Positions 51,444 through 60,579 are shown, numbered from the stretch's first letter. The stretch: DNA of 64,000 bases from an uncultured Lachnospiraceae bacterium (GCA_910577835.1 CAJTOU010000009.1:16321-80320), one strand, 5' to 3'. A program made the numbers and translations. The notes: generated by a model from the sequence alone, not told the origin.

Positions 51444-52232
51444 ATGATTCTGCTTATATGTTATTTCGTCACCTTTTTTGCCTGCTGCATTGGAACTATC
51501 TGTGGAATGGGCGGCGGAATTATTATCAAGCCGATTCTTGACGCTACGGGAATAATGACAGTATCTACGATTACTTTTCTGTCAGGCTGTACCGTAATCG
51601 CCATGACCTGCTGGAGCGTAGGAAAAACACTGATTCGCGGAGAATCTGTTATTGATGTGAGAAATACAACCTTTCTGGCCGTCGGTGCTGCGATTGGGGG
51701 AATTATTGGAAAAGAGCTCTATTCTGCTACTGCTGCCCGCTTTTCCAATCCTGATACAGCCGGCGGCGTTCAGGCTGCTTTCCTCTTTGCCGCAACGCTG
51801 GCTACCTTTATCTATACTTTAAACAAGGATAAAATCAAATCAAAACGGGTAGATTCTCCTGTTATCAGCATATTGATTGGACTGATTCTCGGCATACTCG
51901 GCGCTTTTCTCGGAATCGGCGGAGGCCCGTTTAATGTGGCGGTTTTATATTATTTCTTTTCCATGCAGACAAAAAAAGCCACTCAGAACAGCCTGTATAT
52001 TGTATTATTCAGTCAGGCTGCCAGTACATTTAAAACCATGGCATTTAACGGAATACCAAATTTTGACATTACACTTCTTATTGGCATGATACTGTTTGGA
52101 ATCATTGGAAGCGAAATAGGCAGGTGTATTAATACAAAAATTGATGACAAACAGGCTACTTATTTATTTGAAGGAGCCATGATTTTAATTATGGGCATTA
52201 ATGTCTATAATGTGATAAAATTTATGATGTAA
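51444..52232 (+). CDS. TauE/SafE-family sulfite/anion exporter
   Basis: 262 residues with eight predicted membrane helices in two repeats. Glycine-rich family motifs are in CGMGGGIIIKP and LGAFLGIGGGPFNVAVL. Family members export sulfite, sulfoacetate or related organosulfonates. Placement before a sulfite-reductase-like gene supports a sulfur substrate. AGGAG ribosome site before ATG 51444; co-transcribed with the EF-G-like gene. Confidence 0.9.
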   Translation: MILLICYFVTFFACCIGTICGMGGGIIIKPILDATGIMTVSTITFLSGCTVIAMTCWSVGKTLIRGESVIDVRNTTFLAVGAAIGGIIGKELYSATAARFSNPDTAGGVQAAFLFAATLATFIYTLNKDKIKSKRVDSPVISILIGLILGILGAFLGIGGGPFNVAVLYYFFSMQTKKATQNSLYIVLFSQAASTFKTMAFNGIPNFDITLLIGMILFGIIGSEIGRCINTKIDDKQATYLFEGAMILIMGINVYNVIKFMM

Positions 52233-52287
52233 TATATTTTACAAGAAACTTCGTTTATAAGGTAGCTTAGTTTACATAATAACTAAC

Positions 52288-52317
52288 TTTACAATATAAT
52301 CAAGTCTATAATATAAT
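52288..52317 (+). promoter_or_regulatory. Possible promoter of the sulfite-reductase-like gene
   Basis: TTTACA (52288-52293), 18 bp, TATAAT (52312-52317) in a very AT-rich gap. The sequence is good but the AT background weakens it. Confidence 0.4.
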
Positions 52318-52367
52318 TATATTTACGATACAATTTAACTTTTTATATAATTTTTCAGGAGGATTTT

Positions 52368-53714
52368 ATGCTAAAGGAAAAAGCTCATTATTATTATGGA
52401 ACATTCGGTAAAAATTGTGCGGAGGGCATTCTGCTTGCCGCCAGTGACATCTATAATCTCGGACTTACAGAAAACGAAATTATGCTGTTTGCCGGATTTG
52501 GCGGCGGTATGGGATGTAAAAGTACCTGTGGCGCATTATCCGGTGCTATCGGTGTCCTTAGTAAATTATTTGGAGACAGGGAAGATTTTCGTGCCCTGTG
52601 CGGCGATTTTGTTGCTGAATTTGAAAAAGCTCTGGGCTCTCTGGACTGTGCGCCGCTTGAGGAAAAATATCGAACCGAAGAAACCCGTTGTGTAACTGCG
52701 GTGGAAATGACTGCTGAGGTACTTGAAAAATTTATTGACAAATTAAATGGCAAACAGGAAGCTTCAAAAAATGAATGTACTCTTACCGCAGATGATATCA
52801 AACGTGTAAAAGGATTGGGCTTTTTAAATCACAAGGGAACCAATAAATTTAATGGACGTATTATTACCAGAAACGGACGTATTAACGCGGAGGAATGTCA
52901 GACAATTGCAGAGGCTGCAAAGCTTTATGGTGATGGCTATATGATGATGACTACGCGTCTTACAATTGAAGTATCAGGAATTGATTATAATGATATTGAA
53001 GCGTTTCGCAGCCATATAGGCAAAGCAGGACTTATAACCGGCGGTACAGGCAGCAAAGTACGGCCAGTGGTCGCATGTAAGGGTGCTACCTGCCAGTATG
53101 GTTTATATGATACTTATAAATTGAGCGAAGAAATACATAACCGGTTTTTCCTTAAATATAATAATGTTTCACTTCCTCATAAATTTAAAATCGCAGTTGG
53201 CGGATGTCCAAACAACTGTGTAAAACCAAATTTAAATGACCTTGGCATTATGGGAGCAAAAGTTCCGCAGTATGATGAAGAAAAGTGCCGTGGCTGTAAG
53301 AAATGTCAGATAGAGGCTGCCTGTCCAATTCATGCCGCAAAGCTTACCGACGGAAAACTTGTAATTGATAAAGACTTGTGTAATAACTGCGGACGCTGTG
53401 TTGCAAAATGCCCGTTCCATTGTTCTGATGAAGGAACTTATGGCTGGAAAGTATATATCGGAGGCCGTTGGGGAAAACAGGTGGCGCATGGCCGGATGTT
53501 GAGCAAGCTGTTTACAGAGAAAGAAGATTTAATGAATACAATTGATAAAGCGATTCTTCTTTTCCGTTCTGAAGGAAAGCCGGGAGAAAGATTCGCTGAT
53601 ACAATAGAAAGAATCGGATTTGACAAGGCGCAGGAAATGATTCTTGGCGATGATTTATTAAAACGGAAGTCAGAAATACTTGGATTAAATGTGATAGGCG
53701 GAGCAAGCTGCTGA
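52368..53714 (+). CDS. C_GCAxxG_C_C protein fused to a siroheme/4Fe-4S sulfite-reductase-like module
   Basis: 448 residues. Residues 1-125 form a C_GCAxxG_C_C domain (Cys17, GC50-x3-C54-GA, Cys78, Cys94, Cys108), a presumed redox or metal module. From about 140 a ferredoxin-type nitrite/sulfite reductase half-domain follows, with Cys237/Cys242 and Cys280/Cys284 (CKGATC, GGCPNNC) as ligands of a [4Fe-4S]-siroheme centre. Two ferredoxin clusters follow (Cys307-310-313-319; 338-341-344-348). It resembles the siroheme subunit of anaerobic sulfite reductase (AsrC-like). AGGAGG before ATG 52368. The siroheme operon lies 9 kb away. Confidence 0.82.
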   Translation: MLKEKAHYYYGTFGKNCAEGILLAASDIYNLGLTENEIMLFAGFGGGMGCKSTCGALSGAIGVLSKLFGDREDFRALCGDFVAEFEKALGSLDCAPLEEKYRTEETRCVTAVEMTAEVLEKFIDKLNGKQEASKNECTLTADDIKRVKGLGFLNHKGTNKFNGRIITRNGRINAEECQTIAEAAKLYGDGYMMMTTRLTIEVSGIDYNDIEAFRSHIGKAGLITGGTGSKVRPVVACKGATCQYGLYDTYKLSEEIHNRFFLKYNNVSLPHKFKIAVGGCPNNCVKPNLNDLGIMGAKVPQYDEEKCRGCKKCQIEAACPIHAAKLTDGKLVIDKDLCNNCGRCVAKCPFHCSDEGTYGWKVYIGGRWGKQVAHGRMLSKLFTEKEDLMNTIDKAILLFRSEGKPGERFADTIERIGFDKAQEMILGDDLLKRKSEILGLNVIGGASC

Positions 53715-53742
53715 TATAAGACAATATTGGAATTATTTTTGA

Positions 53743-53843
53743 AAGGGACTGTCGCACTAAGAAAAGGCAGTACAAAATATAGTGATTTTTAATTTGTATA
53801 GATACTGTATTTTGTATGTGTTCTGCTTAATGCAACAGCCCTT
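53743..53843. repeat. Dispersed ~100-bp palindromic repeat, copy B
   Basis: AAGGGACTGTCGCAC at the left is complementary to the right end (TGCAACAGCCCTT, with mismatches); inner AAAATACAGTATC-type sequence pairs too. It is the reverse-complement homologue of copy A at 36534-36630. It follows the stop of the sulfite-reductase-like gene and probably ends its transcript. Confidence 0.8.
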
Positions 53844-53998
53844 CTCTGCTTTTCAGGTCATTGTTATAGCACTTCTTTTTAAGATATTTTATAGAATACT
53901 CTACTATTCGATACAATAAAACTCCGTACAATAAAACCTTACATTGTAACACCAGACTTTTTGGTTATGATATATTGAGAGAATGGAGGCAAGAAACA

Positions 53999-54742
53999 AT
54001 GAATACCTATAAAACTGCAGAAGTTGCTGCAATAATCGGAATACATCCAAATACAGTACGATTATACGAAAAACTGAAATTAATACCTGAACCAAAACGC
54101 CTGTCAAATGGTTATCGTGTATTTACAGAATTTCATATAAAGCAATGTAAAATGATACGTCTTGCATTTCAGATAGAGGTTTTGCAAAACGGATTGAGAA
54201 AGAAAATTGTACAGATGATTATGGTATCTGCAACAGGAGATTTTGATACGGCTATTATTTTAACACAGGACTACCTGAAACAACTCAAACGGGAACGTCA
54301 AAATGCAGAAGAAGCTATTGAAATTGTAAAACAAATTTTGTCTGGTGGTATTGGAGAAAACTCACAATCTTTTAAACGAAAGGAGGTATCAGAGTTTCTT
54401 AATATTTCTATGGACACACTCCGAAATTGGGAAATGAATGGTTTACTTACTGTAAAACGAAAAGATAATGGATATCGTGTTTATACTGACGAGGATATAC
54501 AACGGTTAAAAATAATTCGTACATTAAGATGTGCAAATTACTCGTTAGAAGCAATCTTGCGGCTTTTGCAACAACTTTCCCAAAATCCTGATACGGATAT
54601 TCGTACTGCGCTAAACACGCCGAAACAAACTGATGATATTATTTCTGTCTGTGACAGGCTTATCATGTCACTTTTGGCAGCAGAAAAAAACGGAACTGTT
54701 CTTCTGGATATGCTGCATGATATGAAAACTCAATTTTCATAA
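53999..54742 (+). CDS. Double MerR-family regulator
   Basis: 247 residues with two MerR-type winged helix domains in one chain. The first is at about 3-75 (YKTAEVAAIIGIHPNTVRLYEKL, SNGYRVFT), the second at about 125-195 (KRKEVSEFLNISMDTLRNWEMNGLL, DNGYRVYT). Each would normally bind one half of a dyad, so the protein may bind as a monomer or occupy two sites. No effector-binding cysteines are seen. ATG 53999 has GGAGG nine bases upstream. It precedes an ABC exporter, its likely target. Confidence 0.85.
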   Translation: MNTYKTAEVAAIIGIHPNTVRLYEKLKLIPEPKRLSNGYRVFTEFHIKQCKMIRLAFQIEVLQNGLRKKIVQMIMVSATGDFDTAIILTQDYLKQLKRERQNAEEAIEIVKQILSGGIGENSQSFKRKEVSEFLNISMDTLRNWEMNGLLTVKRKDNGYRVYTDEDIQRLKIIRTLRCANYSLEAILRLLQQLSQNPDTDIRTALNTPKQTDDIISVCDRLIMSLLAAEKNGTVLLDMLHDMKTQFS

Positions 54743-54753
54743 ACCCTACACTT

Positions 54754-54779
54754 TACCACCAATGTTCTTATTGGTGGTA
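54754..54779 (+). terminator. Hairpin between the MerR gene and the ABC genes
   Basis: Perfect 10-bp arms (TACCACCAAT / ATTGGTGGTA) with a 6-base loop, followed by TTCTTATTTT. It reads as a terminator or attenuator after the regulator gene; as a dyad just upstream of the transporter start it could also be an operator. Confidence 0.6.
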
Positions 54780-54813
54780 TTCTTATTTTACAAAAACAAA
54801 AGGAGGTCTTATT

Positions 54814-55539
54814 ATGCAGACTATAATCAATGTTCAGCAGTTGTCGAAATCCTATGACGATTTGTCTGCGATAGACAATATCAGTCTATCAGTAAAACAA
54901 GGCACTGTTTATGGACTTCTTGGCGCGAATGGCGCAGGAAAAAGTACCACAATTGAATGTATTCTGGGCACAAAAAACGCCGACAGCGGGAGTATATCAG
55001 TCTTGGGATATAATCCGAAAAAAGACAGACATCGCCTGTTCCAAAATGTCGGCGTTCAATTTCAAGAGGGTGATTATCAGCCGGAAATTAAAGTTTCAGA
55101 GCTATGTGAAGAAACTGCCTGTCTTTATGAAGCACCTGCCGACTGGAAAAATCTTTGTAAGCAATTCGGAATAGGTGAAAAGATTGATAATGCGGTAAAA
55201 AGTCTGTCCGGGGGCGAACGTCAACGCTTGTTTATTGTACTCGCCTTAATTCCTAATCCCAAGCTTGTATTTCTTGACGAGCTGACTACCGGACTTGACA
55301 CAAAAGCCCGACGTGACGTTTGGAAAATTCTATCAGAACTGAAAAGCAGGGGATTAACTATCTTCTTGACTTCTCATTTCATGGACGAAGTAGAAGCCTT
55401 ATGTGACGAAATATGCATTTTGAAAAAAGGAAAAGCCATATTTTATGGAACGCTTGAACAGGCAAAGGAAGTCAGCGACTGTGTAAAATTTGAGGACGCT
55501 TATCTTGCACTTTCCGGTGAGGAGGATATAACAGAATGA
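54814..55539 (+). CDS. ABC transporter ATP-binding protein (drug/bacteriocin export type)
   Basis: 241 residues. Walker A GANGAGKSTT, signature LSGGERQR, and Walker B VFLDELTTGLD, where the usual Pro after Asp-Glu is Leu. Switch His in TSHFMDEVEALCDE. Belongs to the CcmA/NatA-like group that works with ABC-2 permeases. AGGAGG before ATG 54814; its end overlaps the permease start by four bases. Confidence 0.92.
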   Translation: MQTIINVQQLSKSYDDLSAIDNISLSVKQGTVYGLLGANGAGKSTTIECILGTKNADSGSISVLGYNPKKDRHRLFQNVGVQFQEGDYQPEIKVSELCEETACLYEAPADWKNLCKQFGIGEKIDNAVKSLSGGERQRLFIVLALIPNPKLVFLDELTTGLDTKARRDVWKILSELKSRGLTIFLTSHFMDEVEALCDEICILKKGKAIFYGTLEQAKEVSDCVKFEDAYLALSGEEDITE

Positions 55540-56279
55540 AATCATTTGTAATCCTTTTAAAAAATGAGCTAAAGCTCAACATTAGAAATATGAATATGGT
55601 TATTTTTGCAGTTATTATGCCACTGATTGTCTTAAGTATTCTTGGCTTTATTTATGGAACGGAACCCGCCACGCAAGGGGCAGTATACACCTTTATGGAA
55701 CAATCCTTTGGCGCACTTTGTTGTATTTCTATTTGTGCAGGTGGACTTATGGGATTACCTCTTGTGGTATCAGAATATCGGGAACGAAAAATTCTGAAAC
55801 GTTTTCAAGTTACCCCTGTCAGTCCAGCAAAATTACTGGTCGTAGAATTTACAATTTATGTTATATATTGCATTATATCAATGCTCACACTGTTTTCTGC
55901 TGCTGCGTTATTCTGTAAAATAAAGATACATGGTTCTCTTCTCTTGTTTTTAGGAAGCTGGCTTTTGACTATGTTATCTACTTTAAGCATTGGTTTGTTA
56001 GTTGGGGGCATTGCTAAAAATATGAAAAGCGCAAGTGTGATTGCCTGTATTTTATATTTTCCTATGCTTATTTTTTCCGGTGCAACACTTCCTTTTGAAG
56101 TAATGCCGTTTATCATGCAGAAAATTATCAGCATCTTTCCATTAACACAAGGTATTCAGCTAATGAAAGCGGCATTTCTTGGATTGCCGATTGATAATGT
56201 ATTGTTTCCGGCTATTGTTATGGGTGCTGTCACACTCATTTGTTTTGGCATCTCTGTAAAATATTTTAAATGGGAATAA
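55536..56279 (+). CDS. ABC-2 type permease
   Basis: 247 residues with six predicted membrane helices. N-terminal cytosolic part FVILLKNELKLNIRNMN, and the central YRERKILKRFQVTPVSP segment typical of ABC-2 drug exporters. Overlap with the ATPase gene (ATGA) indicates a single complex. Substrate unknown; regulated probably by the upstream double-MerR protein. Confidence 0.9.
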   Translation: MKSFVILLKNELKLNIRNMNMVIFAVIMPLIVLSILGFIYGTEPATQGAVYTFMEQSFGALCCISICAGGLMGLPLVVSEYRERKILKRFQVTPVSPAKLLVVEFTIYVIYCIISMLTLFSAAALFCKIKIHGSLLLFLGSWLLTMLSTLSIGLLVGGIAKNMKSASVIACILYFPMLIFSGATLPFEVMPFIMQKIISIFPLTQGIQLMKAAFLGLPIDNVLFPAIVMGAVTLICFGISVKYFKWE

Positions 56280-56495
56280 AGGACTGAATGTAAAATGTAG
56301 CAAATAAACATAAACCAAATCTGCGTCACGACAGTAAATAAAAACTGTCATGACGCAGAAAATTTGACACACCAAGAAGTGTTATCTCCAATATTTTTTC
56401 AGACTCCCTTGTCAGCTGATGAGTATAACCAAAACTATTATTAAAACAAACAGTTTTCCTGTGTTCTGCCACAGCTAATATTTTGCCCAAAATCC
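56280..56495. other. Gene-free convergent region with a strong hairpin
   Basis: Holds the bidirectional terminator 56321-56358 and otherwise no coding frame or recognisable signal. Confidence 0.5.
56321..56358. terminator. Bidirectional terminator after the ABC exporter
   Basis: 15-base arms (56321-56335 and 56344-56358) are complementary except for one A-C mismatch and enclose 8 bases. AAAATTTG follows on the plus strand and AGATTTGG on the minus strand, so the T tract is weak but the stem is strong. Confidence 0.6.
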
Positions 56496-58646
56496 CTACA
56501 TCACTTCTTTTCTTTCTTCCTCATAAATCTCCCTGATTTTTTCCGAAGCCTGTGCACTTCCTATAATTCTAAGATTCTTAATCTTTCCCTGAAAAGACCT
56601 CTGATAATAATCTCCGCCCAGTACTACCTTTTCCACTGCGTTTAAATTCGGCACATGCTCAATAAACTGTATCATTTTTCCGTTAATATACAATCTGGAA
56701 GTTTCACTAAACGAATCCATCGTCAACACCACATGCATCCATTCGCCCAGTGGAACCGCATCATAAAAAATATCATTCCACCCATCCTGCTTCCGGTCAT
56801 CACAAATTCGAAAGATGGAAGTTCCCTCTCTGATATAAGGTGCAAAGCTTAAAAAGCCTTTCTGATAGCGGACAAAAAATGCACTACTCCATCTGTTATA
56901 TTCCGCAACATTCAGCCACATGGAAATTGTATAACTGTCGGAAATCATAAGCTCTGTCGGCAGAATTACCACATTTTTCATTTCGTCTCCGCCCGGAAAA
57001 ACAATTGCATTTTCCTGAAAAGTTACACTGTCTCCTATTATTTCCCCTGTTACCCCATTCATTTCATCTATTATATTTTCCTTTAATGGAAAATGCACAT
57101 GAAGAAAATTCTCTCCTGAATATTTTTCTGCAAATTCTTCAAATTCTTTCTGTGGCAATGGCTTGGAATAAAAATATCCTTGTATGATTTCACAGCCAAA
57201 CCCTGTCACCAGCTTTTTCTCCTCCTCCGTTTCCACTCCCTCTGAAATCACTTTCATTCTCAAGTCCGTACCCATAGAAATCACATTTCTAATCACCGCT
57301 GCCGCTTTTTCCTCTGTTCCAGATGTGTCGATAAATGTCTTATCCAGTTTTAAAATATCTGCCTTTACATCCTTCAACATTCCAAGCGAAGAATAACTTG
57401 AACCAAAATCATCTATGGAAATAACAAATCCTCTGTCACGCAATCTCTCTATTGTATCTTTGATAACCGTTGCATCCTCAAAAAACACTCCCTCTGTGAT
57501 TTCCAAATCTATTTCATGTCTCGGCGTTTCGTATCTATCTACAATATACAACAGCTTGCCCACAAAATTCTTGTCAAAAAAATGTACTCGAGACATATTT
57601 ACAGAAATAATCAGATTTTTATAGGGTTTATCCTCTTCTCTCCATTTCTTCTTCATCTGACAGACTTGTTCTAAAATCGAAAAATCAATTTCTTGAACAA
57701 AACCATTCTGCTCCATAAGAGGAATAAATTTACCAGGTGGAATCAGTCCCCGTTTTTCATTATTCCACCTGACAAGTGCCTCTGCTCCATAAATCGTATT
57801 TGCCAATGCATTCATTTTTGGCTGCAAATATGCAACAAATCTGCCTTTTACAAGGTCTTCCACCATAATTGCCTCAAGTTCCTTGTTTTCTCTCAATTGT
57901 CCTTCGATATGATTGTAAAAAACATATCTGTTATGTCCTTTTTCTTTCGCTTTTCTAAGCGCCACCTTGCATTTATGTAAAATATCATCCAGACTCTCGG
58001 AAACCTTCTCATTTCTTAAAATACTGATAGCCACTGGAGTCTCAATTCTCATTTCTTCACATTTAACACCCTTTTGAAGCTCATAAAAAACTTTTCTAAA
58101 ATACTCCTCAAGCTTTTCCTCCGATATCCTGTCAGAGCGGATAACAATCAAAAACTGAGCGCCCATCTGCCTTGAAAAAAAGATATCTGTCTCGCCCTGA
58201 AAAATAGATTCTATCTTTCTCCATGCCTTTACAAGATATTCTTTTGCTTTTTGTTTTCCGTAAATATCCTTTACAAAAAAATAATTTTCTATTTCAAGCA
58301 AAATATAATCATAGCAAAAATCACCCTGAATATTTTTATAAAATTTTGTCAGTCCATAATAATTTTGTATTCCGGTAGTTTCATCGATATGTTCCTTTCT
58401 GACCTTCCCTTCCTGAATCAGACAGGCATATTCCTCTCCACGTTCATTATTCCTCAGCGGCAGTGACGTATATTCATGTTCATTGTCTATCTTCCATTTT
58501 TTTCCTATTACTTCACTTTCCCTCTTAAAATGATGGCTGCAAAAACTGTTTACCGCAATTACCCGAAACTGACTGTCTACAATCAGAACTGGCTTTTCGA
58601 CTGCATCGATAAAACTCTTTGCATCCTCAATAAAGTTATTCAGCAT
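56496..58646 (-). CDS. c-di-GMP phosphodiesterase: PAS-like, degenerate GGDEF, EAL and C-terminal LamG-like domain
   Basis: 716 residues from ATG 58646 (GGAGG upstream; ATG 58664 is less likely). Numbered from 58664: a PAS-like part (about 10-70), a GGDEF domain whose motif is degenerate (QMGAQF, 166-171), then EAL (about 265-510). The EAL ligands are all present: Glu295, Asn356, Glu388, Glu391, Asp418-Asp419, Lys442, Glu475, Gln495. It should hydrolyse c-di-GMP. Residues 545-710 fit a LamG/concanavalin-like jelly roll (SYTISMWLNV, LYINGKMI, GKIKNLRI). No signal peptide or membrane helix is seen, so the LamG part would be cytosolic, which is unusual. Confidence 0.88.
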   Translation of the reverse strand: MLNNFIEDAKSFIDAVEKPVLIVDSQFRVIAVNSFCSHHFKRESEVIGKKWKIDNEHEYTSLPLRNNERGEEYACLIQEGKVRKEHIDETTGIQNYYGLTKFYKNIQGDFCYDYILLEIENYFFVKDIYGKQKAKEYLVKAWRKIESIFQGETDIFFSRQMGAQFLIVIRSDRISEEKLEEYFRKVFYELQKGVKCEEMRIETPVAISILRNEKVSESLDDILHKCKVALRKAKEKGHNRYVFYNHIEGQLRENKELEAIMVEDLVKGRFVAYLQPKMNALANTIYGAEALVRWNNEKRGLIPPGKFIPLMEQNGFVQEIDFSILEQVCQMKKKWREEDKPYKNLIISVNMSRVHFFDKNFVGKLLYIVDRYETPRHEIDLEITEGVFFEDATVIKDTIERLRDRGFVISIDDFGSSYSSLGMLKDVKADILKLDKTFIDTSGTEEKAAAVIRNVISMGTDLRMKVISEGVETEEEKKLVTGFGCEIIQGYFYSKPLPQKEFEEFAEKYSGENFLHVHFPLKENIIDEMNGVTGEIIGDSVTFQENAIVFPGGDEMKNVVILPTELMISDSYTISMWLNVAEYNRWSSAFFVRYQKGFLSFAPYIREGTSIFRICDDRKQDGWNDIFYDAVPLGEWMHVVLTMDSFSETSRLYINGKMIQFIEHVPNLNAVEKVVLGGDYYQRSFQGKIKNLRIIGSAQASEKIREIYEEERKEVM

Positions 58647-58765
58647 ATATATTCCTCCGGTCATGTGTTCATTTCATAACTATTTCTGTAATTATTATAT
58701 ATCACACAATATTAGGAAACAAGCCTTTTTTGTAAAAAATTAGGGAAACTGCACAACCAGTAAAC

Positions 58766-58841
58766 AACCGGAGACTGCTGCATTAAAATCTATATCATTC
58801 TTTATTTTCCACAAGAATATTTAATGCCAGTAACTCCGGTT
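58766..58841. terminator. 76-bp imperfect hairpin downstream of the ahpF-like gene
   Basis: AACCGGAG and CTCCGGTT ends pair, with further pairing of GCATTAAA/TTTAATGC and ATTCTT/AAGAAT inside. It lies 12 bases beyond the ahpF-like stop on the minus strand and probably ends that operon; no T tract follows, so processing or a repeat element is possible. Confidence 0.5.
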
Positions 58842-58852
58842 TCCATCAAAAA

Positions 58853-60571
58853 TCAAGATGCACTTTCTGATACAATATCTGCTATCTCTTTAATTCCTTT
58901 TTTGCCGAAATATACCTTATCATCATTTAAAATCATACATGGAACACTCATAATATGATATTTTTCCTTCATCTCAGGATAATACTGCAAATCAAACATT
59001 TCCCCCTCCACATTCTCTGACAGCGACGCAAGCCTCTGAACTCCCATCACTACATCAGGACACACCATACAGGAAAGTGATACCATTACCTTGAGATTCA
59101 CCTTCTTTTGAAGGCCTTCTATCTGTTCCTTTATTTCCTGCTCTGTCTGCTGCCCCGGACCGGCAGTATTATATAAAGCAATAACAAAAGAATTAAATTC
59201 ATGTCCGCCCGGTACTGCATGAAAACAGATTCCTGTTTCGCTGCCGTCTTCCCGATATACTTCCAACACAGGCAGAGATTTTCCTGTCGGGCTTTCCTCA
59301 GCCTCCTCACAGATAATTTTAGGAGAAACCTCCTTTAATTCCTGTATAAATCCGCGGATTTTATCAGACAATTCCGATTTATCACAACAGGCTTTTACAA
59401 TTACCTTATGTTCAAATTTCTGTGCCAATTCTGATAACTGATTTCGAATTTCATCATTTAAAAATTTTCCGTTTTCCTGATACTCTGTTTCTTCTTTTTT
59501 CCCGCTTTCTTCTTCTGCTGTCTGAAGTTTGGACAAATCCGCCTTTTTCATAAACAGCTCCGGTATTTTTTCCTGTTCATGTATAGATGAAACATATTTT
59601 TCCAGATTTACCGCCGCGACGGCACCATCAGAAACAGCCGTTACCACCTGCCTCAAATCTTTAATGCATACATCTCCGGCAGCATAAACCCCATCAATGC
59701 TGGTTTTCATTGTAGAATCTGTAATAATATAACCATAATCATTTAATTCTACCTTTCCCTTTACCCATTCAGTTGCCGGCTCGTAACCCGCAAAGACAAA
59801 TACACCGATTCCCTCTGAGCGATGTACCTCCCATTCCTCTTTTGTCTGGTTATTCCTGAATACTGCGTGCTCTACTGTACTGTCTCCCGATACGCTGACA
59901 ATTTCTGTTTCAAAATGCACTTCTATCTTGGGATATTTTTCTACCTGTTCTGCAACTGTTTTTGCACAGGTAAAATATTCCTCTCTTACAATCATAACTA
60001 CTTTACTGGCATATTTAGTAAGAAAAATACCCTCTTCTACGGCTGCAAAGCCTCCGCCGATTACATATACTTCTCTTCCTGTAAAAAATTCACCGTCACA
60101 GGTCGCACAATATGCCACGCCACGTCCCTGAAATTCTTTTTCTCCCTGAAATCCAAGCTTTCTAGGGTGAGCGCCGGTTGCAATTAAAATTCCAATTGTA
60201 TATATATCGCCTTTGGAAGTATGCAAAGTACGTATTTTATCCGGACAGTCAACGCAGGAGTTGGCTTTATTATTCTCCAGCTCTATCTCATATACTTCGC
60301 CCAATACAAGCTCTGCTCCAAAAGCTTCTGCCTGTTTTTTCATGGACTGAGTCAACCGCTTTCCATCTGTTCTCTCTATTCCGGGATAATTTACCACCTC
60401 GGAAGTAATGGTAATCTGACCGCCGATTTGCTCTTTTTCAATTAAAAGAACCTTATATTTTGCTCTTGCCATATAAATTGCGGCGGAAAGACCGGCCGGT
60501 CCTCCGCCTACTATGACAAGGTCATATAATTTCTTGAGTAATTCCTTATATGATTCCTTATCTGTATTCAT
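58853..60571 (-). CDS. AhpF-like peroxiredoxin reductase with reversed domain order
   Basis: 572 residues. Residues 1-340 are a thioredoxin-reductase-type flavoprotein (FAD loop GGGPAG 22-27; redox pair Cys155/Cys158 in CATC; GGGFAAVEEG NADPH loop). Residues about 375-572 match the tandem thioredoxin-fold N-terminal domain of AhpF, with the redox pair Cys501/Cys504 in SLSCMVCPDVV and HEFNSFVIALYNTAGP. In classical AhpF this domain comes first; here it is at the C-terminus. It follows ahpC by 8 bp and so should reduce that peroxiredoxin. AGGAGGGG before ATG 60571. Confidence 0.88.
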   Translation of the reverse strand: MNTDKESYKELLKKLYDLVIVGGGPAGLSAAIYMARAKYKVLLIEKEQIGGQITITSEVVNYPGIERTDGKRLTQSMKKQAEAFGAELVLGEVYEIELENNKANSCVDCPDKIRTLHTSKGDIYTIGILIATGAHPRKLGFQGEKEFQGRGVAYCATCDGEFFTGREVYVIGGGFAAVEEGIFLTKYASKVVMIVREEYFTCAKTVAEQVEKYPKIEVHFETEIVSVSGDSTVEHAVFRNNQTKEEWEVHRSEGIGVFVFAGYEPATEWVKGKVELNDYGYIITDSTMKTSIDGVYAAGDVCIKDLRQVVTAVSDGAVAAVNLEKYVSSIHEQEKIPELFMKKADLSKLQTAEEESGKKEETEYQENGKFLNDEIRNQLSELAQKFEHKVIVKACCDKSELSDKIRGFIQELKEVSPKIICEEAEESPTGKSLPVLEVYREDGSETGICFHAVPGGHEFNSFVIALYNTAGPGQQTEQEIKEQIEGLQKKVNLKVMVSLSCMVCPDVVMGVQRLASLSENVEGEMFDLQYYPEMKEKYHIMSVPCMILNDDKVYFGKKGIKEIADIVSESAS

Positions 60572-60579
60572 TTCCCCTC

